Positions 1 to 11,990 are shown, counted from the first letter of the stretch. The stretch is 64,000 nt of DNA from Sipunculus nudus (GCA_026874595.1 CM049319.1:60028917-60092916), one strand, 5' to 3'. Numbers and translations are program-made. The notes: generated from the sequence alone by a model not told the origin.

Positions 1-339
1 ATAACAAAAAAATCAATTACTAGTATATTTTGCCTATGACTGGTAGTGAAACATTCAATAATGTTTTAAGTTGCGTCTGTCACTTCGTCTTTAATTTTTT
101 TCAAAAGTTACAATAATTTCATGTTACGAAGACTTTATTCATGTAGAGAATATATTATATAGAGGATGTGAATCCCATCGAGTGCTGTAGTTGGCGTGAA
201 TTGTATCCTGTAAACATCGTGAGCACTATATTTATACTAGTACTACAAGAATTCCTGTTACGCCTTTTTATCTATTAAGGCCTTAGGGTGATATGATTTG
301 GCCTTGATAGTGTCTAGGCGTATCCTTGATGTCCGTCCG
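1..339. other. No feature seen
   Basis: AT-rich single-copy-looking DNA. I found no coding frame, splice pair or repeat in it. Confidence 0.5.
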
Positions 340-556
340 GTTAATCGTAAGCTCTGGTCCGATTACGTAAGCGGCCAGGCGATGCCACCAGCCAAACGTC
401 TGCGCGGTGATGCTGACCCCTTGACCCTGCTGTGGGTTAGTGACCAATAAGGCATACTAATATCCCAGATGGTTAATACCCGAGCGTGTTTTCTACTCAA
501 GGATATTCCTCATTTGTGAGCATGCAGGTCCAAATTCCTAACTCTTGTGCATGGCT
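340..556 (+). repeat. Dispersed repeat, copy A (no hairpin)
   Basis: This stretch shares an ordered series of blocks with 1148-1440: GATTACGTAAGCGGCC against GATTAGGCAAGCGGCC, then GTGATGCTGA, CCTTGA, CTGTG and finally ATTTGTGAGC plus AATTCCTAA. The copies are diverged and gapped, so this is an old repeat or duplication. It matters because it gives the uninterrupted form of the site where the second copy carries a hairpin insertion. I do not recognise the family. Confidence 0.6.
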
Positions 557-796
557 AAAGGTCTTAAGGTGGGCCCTGTTGTCCTCCTTTTGTACACGTG
601 TGCCGTCATTGCATTCTCCAGTTGTTAAGTGATTCAGTTTATAATAAATTCACCATATTAAGCTCCAAGTTCAAATAAACTTTAAGTTAACCATACCCAG
701 TAATTACTTCACAGTTAGTCTAATTATTAAGTGCAAAGAGAAATTGCATTGTATTTGCACAAATTAAAGCCAAAAAAGGCATGGTTCTCAAACACC

Positions 797-882
797 GCCA
801 GCGTCAATTTTACCCCCCCCCCCCCCATCCCCACCCCCATCCAAAAAAAATTATGATTTTGATTTTCACCTTTCAAGAAGAT

Positions 883-931
<49 letters not shown>
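797..931. repeat. Poly-C tract and (GA)n microsatellite
   Basis: A 14-base C run (813-826) follows the sequence GCGTCAATTTTA, and an AG dinucleotide run covers 889-931. The GCGTCAATTTT-plus-poly-C arrangement recurs at 8889-8917. It also resembles the end of the hAT-like MITE at 23498-23888, so these two may be decayed ends of a related element family. That last point is inference. Confidence 0.75.
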
Positions 932-936
<5 letters not shown>

Positions 937-1147
937 AATAAAACAAATACGCTTATACAGTGCTTTTTATACTTAAATTTACTGTGTTTAGGTCCAGTTA
1001 ACTTCTTTGACGAACATATATAGTTAAGTGAAAACACTAAACGTATTCGTATCCCCGGTCATATTGGTATCCGTATTGGTACCCGTTTATCAGCGTATGA
1101 ATGGAAAGATTGCTTTAATGTCCGGTCCGGTGACTGTTGGCACTTGT

Positions 1148-1440
1148 CCATGCAGTTCTGGCTGGATTAGGCAAGCGGCCCGGCGAGGCCAGCGACTTCC
1201 TCGCAGGGCTGTGATGCTGATCGCCTCCCCTTGATCCATGCTGTGAGCAATTAGTACCCATCAGTGAATAAAGCACATGAAGACCCCATGGGGTTATAAT
1301 TATATACATGCAGTGCCTTTCCTACTCATGCAGTTTCCTTATTTGTGAGCAGGTCTCAATTCAAGACCCAGTTGTGGCTCTATTAAATAAACTATTTAAC
1401 AGAGCCACAACTGGGTCTAGTCTCAATTCCTAAATCCTGC
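1148..1440 (+). repeat. Dispersed repeat, copy B (interrupted by a hairpin)
   Basis: Second copy of the repeat at 340-556. Near its 3' end the sequence ATTTGTGAGC..AGGTCTCAATTC is broken by a long inverted repeat and then resumes with a repeated GTCTCAATTC followed by CTAAATCCTGC. Copy A shows the unbroken arrangement. The short frames over this repeat (1028-1309) look fortuitous. Confidence 0.6.
1364..1418. repeat. 55-nt near-perfect hairpin insertion
   Basis: The arms AGACCCAGTTGTGGCTCT (1364-1381) and its exact complement (1401-1418) pair perfectly over 18 bp. Inside them TTAAATA and TATTTAA pair around a 3-nt loop, with one A/C mismatch between the two stems. The direct repeat GTCTCAATTC lies just outside on both sides, as after an insertion that duplicated its target. 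It could be a minimal fold-back element or a template-switch product. It is short for a pre-miRNA and I do not call it one. Confidence 0.8.
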
Positions 1441-1613
1441 AGATATATGTATTTTTGCTTGTACTGTTATTTTATTAACCATTCAACGGATCCACTGCAG
1501 TGGTATTCATGAATACTCTTGTTATCTATTTGTGATATCATTGCCTGAAATAAATGAAACTCTTGGAGCTTTGATAACGGAAATGCTAGAGTCGGTAGAA
1601 TGCCCCTTCAAAC

Positions 1614-2045
1614 ATGAAGCTCCTCGTGAAATGGAATATCCGACACCTGCTTCAGGCCACTAGCTGCTGGAATTTTTCCATGTTTACCATGCCACTATAT
1701 CGTAATGCATCCTATGCCGCTGACACGGACAAGTCCACCCAATTCTCTGAGGGTGGCTGCCGAAAAGTCGGCATGAAACATTCAAGGCTTACACCCGGCT
1801 TATTCACTATTTTTTGTCACCATGGAGTTTGCCTTGGGTTCCAGGTTATGTCGTCTGCGGAGTCTCCACGGACAGCCTTCGAAATCTTTGTCCACCGGTT
1901 TCCAAAAATGCACACAACTGTGATTTATGACAATGCGTGTAAACTGCATGTGTTTGCACTTAACCATGAACTGTGCCGCTTTAGGAATACCAGGACTTTG
2001 GTTGATAGTCTTCTATACCGTGTAGGACAAGGTAATGAGAGGTAA
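1614..2045 (+). pseudogene. KDZ / HMGXB3-like transposase fragment
   Basis: The 143-residue frame contains the block LTPGLFTIFCHHGVCLGFQV followed by a stretch with SPRTAFEIF, HRFPK, VIYDNACKLH, then NHELCRFRNTRTLVD. From family knowledge this matches the central region of the KDZ (Kyakuja-Dileera-Zisupton) transposase-like proteins that invertebrate genomes often annotate as HMG domain-containing protein 3-like. The D of YDNACK and the flanking Cys/His residues are present. The frame fails just where the family usually continues with VDRFHW, so only about 110 family residues remain. No N-terminal zinc region and no long C-terminal part are visible. It is a dead fragment, convergent with the protease fragment at 2082-2637. 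Assignment is by motif memory, without a database search. Confidence 0.65.
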
Positions 2046-2081
2046 TGAGAGCAGCAGGGAAGTCGAGAAGTACTCCTTTCT

Positions 2082-2637
2082 TCAGGTTATCACAGAGATG
2101 AAGCCGAGGGTAAATGTAGTTTGGCTGCAGGGCTCATTGCTGGAGAGTAGTGTCTTTGCAAAGACCAAGGCAAAATCGCCACAGTCACTTGCATTTGTCT
2201 GTCTCTGGACGTTCATCACAAGCATCCTAGGGTGTTGATTGCTGGTGAAGTTTCGGATTAGATCCTTAGTTTCCTCTATGGGTGGGGTTCTTTACCATTG
2301 AGTCATATATGGCGACACAGTTTTTGACCTGTCCAATCTTTGATATGGTAATCCAATGATTTTTATCTGCATGCAAAATTTGGACAAAGGCGCAAGCTAA
2401 AATGTCTTTAGAGGGAATAACAAGTTTGTTGGACACCCCAAGAGCAGGCAAATCTATAAGTTTGAATCCTTTAGATTTTACGTAGAACTTTAAGTGAGGA
2501 TCTGCTGGAACATGTAGGTTTTGCAAATGATTCAGAATGTCGTCATACCTTTGGTTGGTGATGATACCTGAAATCTTGCTTGATAAGACATTACTGATGT
2601 GCGCATCCAGCAGTTCGCGATAGCGTGTGTTGTCCAT
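2082..2637 (-). pseudogene. C48 (ULP1-like) cysteine protease domain, frameshifted
   Basis: Read on the minus strand, 2637-2266 encodes a domain with FVQILHADKNHWITISKIG and then VAIYDSM. One frame change near 2270 continues to NVQRQTNASDCGDFALVFA and a stop at 2082. The His of NHW, the Asp of YDS and the Cys of SDCGDFA are the expected catalytic triad of the ULP1/SENP fold, in the expected order and spacing. Domains like this, without a host SUMO-protease N terminus, are common in mobile elements of cnidarians and molluscs. The triad is intact in sequence but lies in two frames, so this copy is probably inactive. The neighbouring convergent KDZ fragment suggests both are remains of mobile elements, perhaps one composite element. 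Confidence 0.7.
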
Positions 2638-2639
2638 TC

Positions 2640-3483
2640 TATCAAACTGTAAGAACTAATGCTGGCCTACCAGGTTACTGGTATATAACTTAAAAGTTAT
2701 CAAGATAATAAAATAATTACGTATAACTAACAAAAACTAAAATCAGTGATGGGCCAAGCCCATCGGCAGATGGGCCAGAAAGTGCATGCATGGTATCAAA
2801 TCCAACATAAATATTCATAAAAATTGCACTTCATTAAATATTGGACCTAATTTTTAACAGAAATTTTACGTCCTATATCGTTTACTGTAAGTATTCATCC
2901 CTATTCATCTCTCTGATGGATATTTTAAACAAATTTATCCCTGTATATAGTTTCAGTAATATGTTAGAAACAATTAAATGAAAGGATTGGTCGACGGAGA
3001 AAATTCACATATCCAATTGTTTAGCTGTAACTTGGTCCACTAATCTCCTGGTGTACATGTTTATTTTGCAAAGTATAAACAATGTAAACTACATAATATG
3101 GTAATAGTAGAGTAATAGGACATGGTTTTAAGTTAATATAACAGTTACCACCTGTAATTACACACATCTTTTTAGCATATTGATCATTATATGAAGTCTC
3201 TTTTATTCAAATGATGGGCAACTTTCAGAATTGTGAGCTGAACTTGAACGTAATAAATTGATTTAACTGAATTGGAATTGATCCTTTTCTATTTATTTTG
3301 CTTTGTATCTTGATAACTCTTAAATAATACATAATGACTCGCTGTTGATCACAATACAATCTACAATATCTTTTTTTTCTCTTGTTAAAAATCATGCACG
3401 GACTCTATTCTGTATACTGGCGATTCTTCTGTATACTGATGACTCTTTTAGCAAGTCGCTACTATTACCACTTCACGAGACTA
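2640..3483. other. No feature seen
   Basis: AT-rich intergenic DNA. No gene, splice pair, or clear repeat boundary is visible. Confidence 0.5.
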
Positions 3484-3905
3484 TTATTTACTCGTTTATA
3501 GACGTTCGCGACTCGTAAACAAGAAATGACGGGTCGTTATTGACCACTCGAAGAGCAGTACTCTTAATTTGATAAATCGTATTAAAATCTTGACGACTGG
3601 TTTCGACTCGTTTTTACACGTTTGCGACTCGTAAATAAGAAATGACGGGTTGTTATTGACCACACGACGAGCAGTACTTGTCATGTGGTAACTAGTATTT
3701 GGATCTTGACGACTGGTTCCGGCTCGTTTATACACGTTAGCGACGCGTAATTGACCACTAAACGAGGCGCAAATCACTCGTCAAGTGATAACGTGGCAAC
3801 TCGTATTTGCATCTTGACGACTGAAAACGACTCGTTTTTGCACGTTCGCGACTCGTAATTGCCCACTAGGCGAGTCGCAAATCACTCGTCAAGTGGTCAA
3901 AAACT
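3484..3905 (+). repeat. Degenerate tandem repeat, ~115-bp unit, four copies
   Basis: Four consecutive units begin near 3484, 3600, 3717 and 3822. Each carries GACTCGTTT-TACACGTT-GCGACTCGTAA, then TTGACCAC, a CACTCG/GAGCAG block and ATCTTGACGACTG. The later units lose part of the middle. The minus-strand frame at 3496-3777 is only a reading of this repeat. Confidence 0.75.
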
Positions 3906-4676
3906 GGCAAATCCTATATATGAATATTTTCGTCATTTTGGCAACGACTCATTGCCTTTAGGTACACTGTCAATTGACATAAACCAGACTAATTGAATAG
4001 ACGATAGTATTTTTAGTGAACTTTCAAACAACACCAAACATGAGCGAGAGAAGTTCCGTTTTAATTAAGCATATTGGTATAAACCCTAACGCATGTTTGT
4101 TGAATTTCTGACCGTTCTGGCGTGGCCCGCACGGGTTACCAGACGCAGCAAACTTGTACGCCATACAGGAAATGACTCGTTACCGTAGAGACGGGGTTTC
4201 GATTTGGGTTGTGAATTTACATGTATTCTTTTGTGTTTATTCATAATTCGTATCATAATGTAAAGATTATTGGCTGTTTACAAAAATATACAGGGGGGGG
4301 GGGGGGGGCTGCGAACGTGTGTGTGTGTGTGTTTGTGTGATTGGATGGGTCTGTGTGTGCATTGATGTGAAGAGACGTACTGATTGAAACCCTTGTAGGA
4401 TATTGCCGTGTTAAACTGGTTTGGTCTTGTAATGTCAGGATAGTAGTAATGTCATTATAACCACTTTTAAGTGCTGTCTATCAAAGGTGCTTGTTTTAAC
4501 ATATAAAATACCCTTACGTGCAAGGAAAAAAACTGTGATTTTGCCACCTCCGTGTAGACTGTATACATAATCTTATAGAGCAAATTCAATGTGGAAATAA
4601 GATTTAGAAAAGAAATCATGCATTAATACCAGTGTTCACATGGGACAAATATGGAAAATAACATCAAACATGAATA
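3906..4676. repeat. Non-coding DNA with poly-G and GT tracts
   Basis: A 16-base G run lies at 4293-4308, followed by a GT-rich run at 4317-4335. I see no gene. Confidence 0.6.
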
Positions 4677-4904
4677 CAGGTGCGGATCCAGGATTTTATG
4701 CAGGGAGGGGTCAACGGGTGTCATGCATAAAATCAAGTTGTCTAAACAAGGCCGACAGGCCTAATGCGAACCTGTGCAATGGGATTACACCAGGTTTAAT
4801 GCTTCAGTGCTGGACCATTACTTTTCAAGAACATGTGTAACATGAATATGAAAAATGCAAGTACTAAACTCTTTGAACAAGAAACAATTACACAAACATC
4901 ACTG

Positions 4905-5270
4905 CTGAAATTCTGGCATGGGTGCACACAGCACAAAAATGATTGTAGCTGGCGCCAACAGTCTTGTATACAACTAAGAGATATATACACAAGCCCAATG
5001 TCAGAGTGATATGTCAAACCCCTCCTGCGAAATAAGCAGGGACAAACACTGGGCAAAAAATATTGTAGGTGGCGCCACCAGTCAAGTACACGATAAAGCT
5101 ACTCGATATGTATAAATATACCCAATTTCAGGCTGATGTGTCAAATTTCTCTGTAAAATAAGCAGGCGCATACACTGTGCAAAAGTCAAGGTAGTTGACG
5201 ACACCTGTCTTGTGAACGAGAAAGCCATCGAAGAAGCATAGTAAAAATATCAGTCCAATCCATAAAATTT
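4905..5270. repeat. Degenerate tandem repeat, ~124-bp unit, three copies
   Basis: Three units share the order CACTG(T/G)GCAAAA, GTAG(C/G)TGGCGCCA, CAGTCTTGTA or a variant, TATACACAAGCCCAA or a variant, a GTCAAA block and AATAAGCAGG. The third unit is the most diverged. No protein is encoded. Confidence 0.5.
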
Positions 5271-6179
5271 CCTTTGAGTTTGATGCACTGGGCTGACCAG
5301 GTTTAGGTGAGTAAGGCAGTTGTCCCGAGTGAACTGTGACAAATTTCCTGGCTCAAGCAACTGCTCTGAGTGAAGTCTTGACTTGCACCTGACTAGACTG
5401 AGTGAGCTTTTGACCTGTACCTGGTTGCACTGAGTGACACTTGACCTGTTGCATAATCTGACACAGTTGGCAGTCTGCCAGAGCTATTAATAGATCCAGG
5501 CTGAACTTTGGTGCCAAATCTGATGCAGTGGGCAGTCTGGCAAAACTTTAAATAGTATGCCGCTATTGCACTGAGAGAACTCTTGACCTATACCTGGCTG
5601 CACTTCTTTCAATCCTGGCATTGTGCCAAAACTATTTATACAGCTGACATCATCTTGGCTAATGGCCAACCTCAAGGCACTGGCAATCTGCCAGTGGTAA
5701 ACCAAGTGCTGCCATCTGTACACAAAAGTGATCCCTACTTGAAATAACTTTGAAATAAATTTTCCCAATACAAAATGCTTTTCAGCTGACTTTTATATAA
5801 AAAAAGAAACCAGGTATATATAAAAAATTTTTTACAGATGCATATTGAATGATAAAATTATAATACAGATACATCTCACTGATGGCAAATTCTTGAGTTA
5901 AGTTGAGTATGGATACCAATCATTTATAATCCATGTACAGCTGTCTTTATATAGCCAAAGAGAGCTAAATATCCATGATTGTAACATTGCCTGGTATGAT
6001 GAATGATTTAAATCATAGAATTATTTGTTTTCAAAATTTAAAAAAAATTCTTTTCAATATAAACCACAGATAACCTGAAATCTAAATGTCTAGTAGCATA
6101 ATGTAATAGATGCTGATAAACTGGTGCCAGGCTAGATGTAACAGCATCACACAGCTGACATATATGGTAAAATGACTCA

Positions 6180-6960
6180 GTTCAATCGCCATAATTCAGC
6201 CAAAATCATTCATGTGGAACCATTAAAGACTATTATTATTATAAGAATTATTGTTGGGATTATTCTTGTAAAATATTAAACAAATTGGCTTCAGTGGCGT
6301 CAGTCGAAAAACGTTTTGCAGGTCTATAACTCATGTAAGAAGATACAGCAAACTGTTCAGCTTCCCGTAACTCGGCCAAAAAGCACTGAACCATAACCAT
6401 TTGAACAAACTTGAATTATCATAATTCTAGGTTAATGAGTAAGATTTAAGAATTTGGCCCAATGGTTTTTGAGAAGATCTTTGTAGCCACTGAGCTAAAT
6501 GGGCTGTTATGGCATATGACTCAATTCAGCTTCCCATAACTCAGCCAAAAGTCATTAAACAGAGACAATTGAACAAACTTCAGAAAGCACTACCCTAGGA
6601 TCATTTCTGTGCGATATTAAACTATTTGGCCATATGGTTTCAGAGAAGAAGTTTTTTGTAGCCCTCAGTGTGATAAAGGCACTGGTGACCCCGTACAAAA
6701 AAGCCGATGCAGGTGGCGCCACCAATACCTCAATTTCAGATATGACATATGTGACAAACCTTGGCATAACTTTTGGTGATGATAGCCCCAGCTGTTTCTG
6801 AGGTTTTAATTTTAATGTGACTTTTTAGACAGAAGACTAAGTGCAACCCCCTGTAACTCGGCCAAAAATCTCCGAACTGGAACCATTCGAATAAACTTGA
6901 GGGTTCCAGGGATCATTTCAGTGAAATATTGGACAATTTGGTTGTACAGCTTCCGAGAGG
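6180..6960. repeat. Degenerate tandem repeat around AACTCGGCCAAAA
   Basis: The block CAGCTTCCCGTAACTCGGCC followed by AAAA and AACCATT-GAACAAACTT occurs in variants near 6185, 6357, 6530 and 6843. Intervening text about the next half-unit (GGATCATTTC, ATATTAAAC-ATTTGG) is also shared. Spacing is about 172 bp for the first three and larger for the last. Confidence 0.55.
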
Positions 6961-7476
6961 AGGATTTTTAAAGCTTTTTTAGCTTTTCCCTTATAAAATC
7001 TAAGAAAATGCAGTAAGAAAAAAAGCAAACAAAATAGATAGAGTTTTTCAGATGAGTGATTTTGTCAAAAAATTTAATGATGCTAGCTCCTGTCGTTTTT
7101 TGAGACAGCTAAGGTTAACGTACAGACGACACACGACGTACGGACGCACGACGTACTGAAGCACGACGGACGACGGCGCAACATCGCATAAGCTCACAGG
7201 TTCGCTAAAAAAGGTCTTTGGTTAAAATCGAGTGGGGTGGGTGTATGGACCCCCAAACATTCCCACCACCACCACCACTGGATCGGCGCCTGGAATAGTT
7301 CCTGAAATATATTTATATTTTAAGAAATACACCAGCGCGATCAGTTGCGATAAATATAAACATGACGTTAACGCCACCTCGTGGCTTCTCAACTTCTCAA
7401 ATCAAGATTCTTCAAGCTTCTTCAGGTGTTTTTTCCTTGTTTCTTTTTTCATGTTTGTTCATTTATTTTGATAATT

Positions 7477-8500
7477 ATAGCTAAACTAAATGTAGCTTAA
7501 TTAAGCTATAGTGTTCGATCGTCAGCGTTCGTCTATCGGTCTGTCTTCTGGACTGGCACGTTTTAACAGCGTTGAACCTACGAAACTGAAACTTGGCATG
7601 CGGTTGGATGTCCCTAAGTTCTTCTTTCGAACTGAATTAGGTCACTGAAACCTCGTACCTCCGAGAAATTAAAAAAACCCTCGATTTTTCTTTAAGAACC
7701 CTATTGAACACTTCATGACTGGCTACTATCAAAACTGCTTGGATTATTCCGTTCATATGTTGAATATATGGTCCTCTTTATATTTCCTAGGCATATCCTA
7801 GAAATTTGGTCAATATTGTGTAATTTGAAGGCGCAATGGCTGAACATAATATACCTTTTCACAACATCACTAAAGATATTTCCTCACCTAACATGGCAAC
7901 TGTTGAAATAAAGGAGTCTTTTTCAAGCATGTAACTATATTTAATTTAGATTTATTTATATACTAGAAATCATAACAGAATTTTGTTAATTATTTAAGTT
8001 ATTAGCATACATGTAAAATCAACATCTTAAAATTTGCCCGACTTTGACCATTGTACATTTTTGTTTTGTTAACACTATTGATATAATTTTCATATCATGC
8101 ATACCTGTGGATATAAACTTTAGAATCCTGAAAATGTAATACATTTGATGAAAAACTGTAGCTTTTATTTTAGTTTTTAGATGATCATGTTACTGCTGAG
8201 GCACTGCAGAGATTACGTTTTATGACATCAGACTGGAAATTTAGGAAAGCAAGTCTCGAAAATGTTTAACTGATATGCATTCTCGGAGTGTTGTAAAAAA
8301 AAAAAGTAGCTATACCTCAAATGTAAATGAAATAAGGGATGCCGTATTATATGCTTTTGGAAATTCGAGATGGACTTGAGGTTTAAGATTTAAGAGTTAA
8401 TAAACAGTTGAACTCATAGCAATATGTGCTATGTCACTCTTCCCGTCTGGAAAACATGGTTTAGGATCAGACAGCCAGCGCATCTTGAGAACGCATAGTC
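7477..8500 (+). repeat. Bivalve dispersed repeat (AGCTCAGCTGA family), degenerate copy
   Basis: Starting with TTATAGCTAAACTAAATGTAGC it follows the same order as the clearer copies at 12353 and 36497: AGCTATAGTGTTCGATCG, TCTGTCTTCTGGACTGGCAC, GTTTTAACAG, GGATGTCCCTAAGTTCT, a block ending CGAGAAATTAA, then ACTTTGACCATTGTAC. The 3' part is diverged and its end is uncertain. No protein is visible. Confidence 0.55.
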
Positions 8501-8884
8501 TCTCAAACAGGCACACGGTGGCGCTCTACTACGGTGAGCCTCTGCTTGAACCTTAAGAAGGTGCCCCCTAGACTTGTACTGCAGTATAACTCGGTATGCT
8601 GTCGTTTCTCAGTGAACAATATGCCTAAGTGTAAAATATAGATACAGATGTATTCGTGGATGTTTGCATTTTGTCGCTTCGTGGGTTGTCAGTTATATTC
8701 TTTATCCGTGAATAATGTGAATTGGAACCAGACAAAATATTTAGTATGAGAAAAGAATATATTTTTAACAACATCTACACGGTATAAACCTGCATCATTA
8801 TTATTTAATAGTCAAGTGTTATCAGTTAAAGTCAAATCATATCATAAGGCCAAAAGAAAATAAAGGTACTGATCGCAGGGACCG

Positions 8885-8930
8885 CGCGCGTCAATTTTAA
8901 CCCCCCCCCCCCCCCCATGGAATTTTTCTT
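8885..8930. repeat. Poly-C tract next to GCGTCAATTTTAA
   Basis: A 17-base C run at 8901-8917 directly follows GCGTCAATTTTAA. The same pairing occurs near 800. Confidence 0.75.
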
Positions 8931-10140
8931 TTTTGATTTTCAAGAGAAACTTACCAATTTTGTAGTCCAGCCGCTCGGACATTTCTTTCAAGAAAATTAA
9001 ATAATACAATTTTGATCATATCATTTGATATTAAGTGCTTTTACCTGTTTAGCAATACAATTCTGTTTTTCTCTGATCTTATGACAATTTTATCGAAACA
9101 TAAAAAAGGAAGGGAAAAAATCGGCCTCATGCACCGATTTCTGGAAAAAAAAGTGCCCGAGGAACAAACCTTTTTATTGCCTTATAAAAATCCAGTAAAT
9201 CTTGGTTAAGATTCATTATTCAAAGTAATCGCAAAATTTCTATTTTCTCCATCAGTATTTACTCAATGATGCTTCCCCTCTTGAACGTTCAATGCTCATT
9301 TTTTTAACCGAGAGTTTACTTTACGATCACAAGTCTCCGATTTTTTCTGATGGTTTGACACAATCAGGACATCCGAAGAACCACTAACTCCATATCGAAC
9401 TGCATCCTTTTTCGATAGGCCTACCACCCTGGATGATTTTCATTGGTTGCCATCTGCATAGACACATTTAAAATTCTTTATTTTAAATGGTTAAAATGGC
9501 ATTGATATTTTCATACTACTTACAAGAGTAGATTTAATGATTCTGGTGTTCCATACATATTTCTAATGTTTTGCATTGTGCTTGCTGTCAAATGACGTTT
9601 TTGAGACCAAATTCAAAATTTGCGTAATCATATACATGTATGATGTTTAATCCTTGAAAACCAACTCAAAGTCATGGAACAGTCTGGGATTTTTTTTAGA
9701 GTTTACTGTAAGTGCATTCAATACTGCGGCGTTTATCCATTCTCCCCGTCTGGGAGAGAGCAAGAGAGCTCAGGGCTAAGTTTACTGCTGCCAACCCCAT
9801 TAAATGCATACAAGAGTTGATTTAAATTTATACCTTCAACATCTCAGTTCAGCTTAACAAATCTATTGTTTCTCCAGATCTGAACTGACCATTCCAAACC
9901 AACCGAAGCTATTGAAAAGTATTCTTATTAACCAATTAATTTTAATCCCGAACTCAGCTTCAGTATATTGATGGATTGACTGTATGTCACATGCAGTCAC
10001 ATATTAACACTACGTTATTTGGTAAATAAAGCATTTAACTTCAAAAACCAATTCTTAATAACGCATAATCCCTCCCTAATCGACAGTCTTGTCAAGGTTC
10101 AGCAGATATACACAAGAACACAAGTAACAGAGTACAATAA
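8931..10140. other. No gene seen
   Basis: AT-rich DNA with one 65-residue frame (9012-9209) that has neither splice signals nor family motifs. I see no repeat with clear limits. Confidence 0.45.
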
Positions 10141-10142
10141 TA

Positions 10143-10868
10143 TTGTTGAATATACACATACACTACTACTCTACTATTACATCTACTGTTGTTACTTCTA
10201 CTACCACTACTGTACTACTACTACTACTGTACTACAACTACTACTGTACTACAACTACTTCTACTACTAGTACTCTTACATCTTTTGCCGCTACTGTTAC
10301 TTCTACTATTTCTACTATTACTACTAGTATTTTACTACTACAGCAACTATTGCCTCTGCTGTTACTACTATTTCTTCTACTACTTACTATTATACTACTT
10401 TTTCTAATGCTACAACTATTGCCGCTGCTGTTACTACTACTACCACTACTACGACTAGTGTATTACTCCTACTACAACTACTGCTTCTGTTGTTACTACT
10501 TCTACTACTACTATTACTAATGTATTACTACTACTACAACTACTGCTGCTGTTGTTACTACTTCTACTACTACTACTACTACTACTACTAATGTATTACT
10601 ACTACTACAACTACTGCTGCTGTTGTTACTACTTCTACTACTACTACTACTACTACTACTACTAATGTATTACTACTACTACAACTACTGTTGTTGTTGT
10701 TACTACTTCTACTACTACTACTACTACTACTAATGTATTACTACTACTACAACTACTGCTGCTGTTGTTACTACTTCTACTACTACTACTACAACTACTA
10801 ATGTATTACTACTACTACAACTACTGCTGCTGTTGTTACTACCTCTACTACTACTTCTACTACTACTT

Positions 10869-10901
<33 letters not shown>

Positions 10902-11506
10902 ATGTATTACTACTACTATAACTACTGCTGCTGTTGTTACATTTCTACTACTACTACTACTACTACTAATGTATTACTACTACTACAACTACTGCTGCTG
11001 TTGTTACTACTTCTACTACTACTACTACTACTACTAATGTATTACTACTACTACAACTACTGTTGTTGTTACTACTTCTACTACTACTACTACTACTACT
11101 AATGTATTACTACTACTACAACTACTGCTGCTGTTGTTACTACTTCTACTACTACTACTACTACTACTAATGTATTACTACTACTACAACTACTGCTTCT
11201 GTTGTTACTACTTCTACTACTACTACTACTACTACTACTAATGTATTACTACTACTACAACTACTGCTGCTGTTGTTACTACTTCTACTACTACTACTAC
11301 TACTACTAATGTATTACTACTACCAAAACTACTGCTTCTGTTGTTACTACTTCTACTACTACTACTACTACTACTACTAATGTATTACTACTACTACAAC
11401 TACTGCTGCTGTTGTTACTACTTCTACTACTACTACTACTACTACTACTAATGTATTACTACTACTACAACTACTACTGCTGTTGTTACTACCTCTACTA
11501 CTACTT

Positions 11507-11551
<45 letters not shown>

Positions 11552-11595
11552 ATGTATTACTACTACTACAACTACTGCTGCTGTTGTTACTACTT

Positions 11596-11631
<36 letters not shown>

Positions 11632-11990
11632 GTGTATTACTACTACTACAACTACTGTTGTTGTTGCTACTACTTCTACTACTGCTACTACTACTACTAC
11701 TTGTGTATTACTACTACTACAACTACTGTTGTTGTTGTTACTACTTCTACTACTACTACTACTACTACTAGTGAATTACTACTTCTACAACTACTGCTGC
11801 AGTTGTTACTACTTCTACTACTACTAATAATAATAATAATATTAATAATAATACAACTAGTCCTACTATATCACTACTGCTGTTATTGCTGCTGCTGTTA
11901 CTGTTGTTGCCGTTGCCATAATTTTCTCTATTACTACTTCACCTACTACAACACCAGTTGGAGGAGTATGCAGTAGTGGCATAATTTGTA
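10143..11990 (+). repeat. Large (CTA)n minisatellite, ~70-bp unit
   Basis: The core is about 18 units, each made of TAATGTATTACTACTACTAC, AACTACTGCTGCTGTTGTTA, CTACTTCTA and a variable run of CTA. Unit starts fall near 10518, 10588, 10662, 10730, 10799, 10897, 10967, 11035, 11100, 11168, 11238, 11308, 11377, 11448 and 11549. The last units change to TGTGTATTA (near 11632 and 11703) and GTGAATTA. Most length variation is in the CTA run. Both edges (10143-10500 and 11820-11990) are degenerate versions with CTG and TTA triplets. Open frames in three registers encode poly-Leu, poly-Tyr and poly-Thr and are by-products of the repeat, not genes. Confidence 0.9.

Larger units (their letters stand above)
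4677..7292. mobile_element. Degenerate repeat mosaic with hAT-like outer ends
   Basis: The left edge reads CAGGTGCGGATCCAGGATTT. The right edge, reverse-complemented, reads CAGGCGCCGATCCAG. Both fit the CAG...CTG ends of hAT-type elements. The 8 bases outside the two ends do not match each other (CATGAATA and GAATAGTT), so they may belong to two different insertions. Inside are two tandemly repeated stretches (4905-5270 and 6180-6960), the self-complementary motif GGTGGCGCCACC (near 5072 and 6713), and a CGACGGACGACGG stretch ending in ATAAGCTCAC near 7196, a sequence type I know from bivalve repeats. No transposase is readable. Confidence 0.4.

Noticed and set aside
1364-1418. microRNA precursor
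   Set aside because: The stem is about 26 bp with a 3-nt loop, too short and too perfect for a typical animal precursor, and the flanking duplication favours an insertion.
3496-3777. 93-codon minus-strand frame
   Set aside because: It is a reading of the 115-bp tandem repeat.
10143-11976. Open frames of 72-130 codons rich in Leu, Tyr or Thr
   Set aside because: They are three registers of the CTA repeat and have no unique sequence or splice context.
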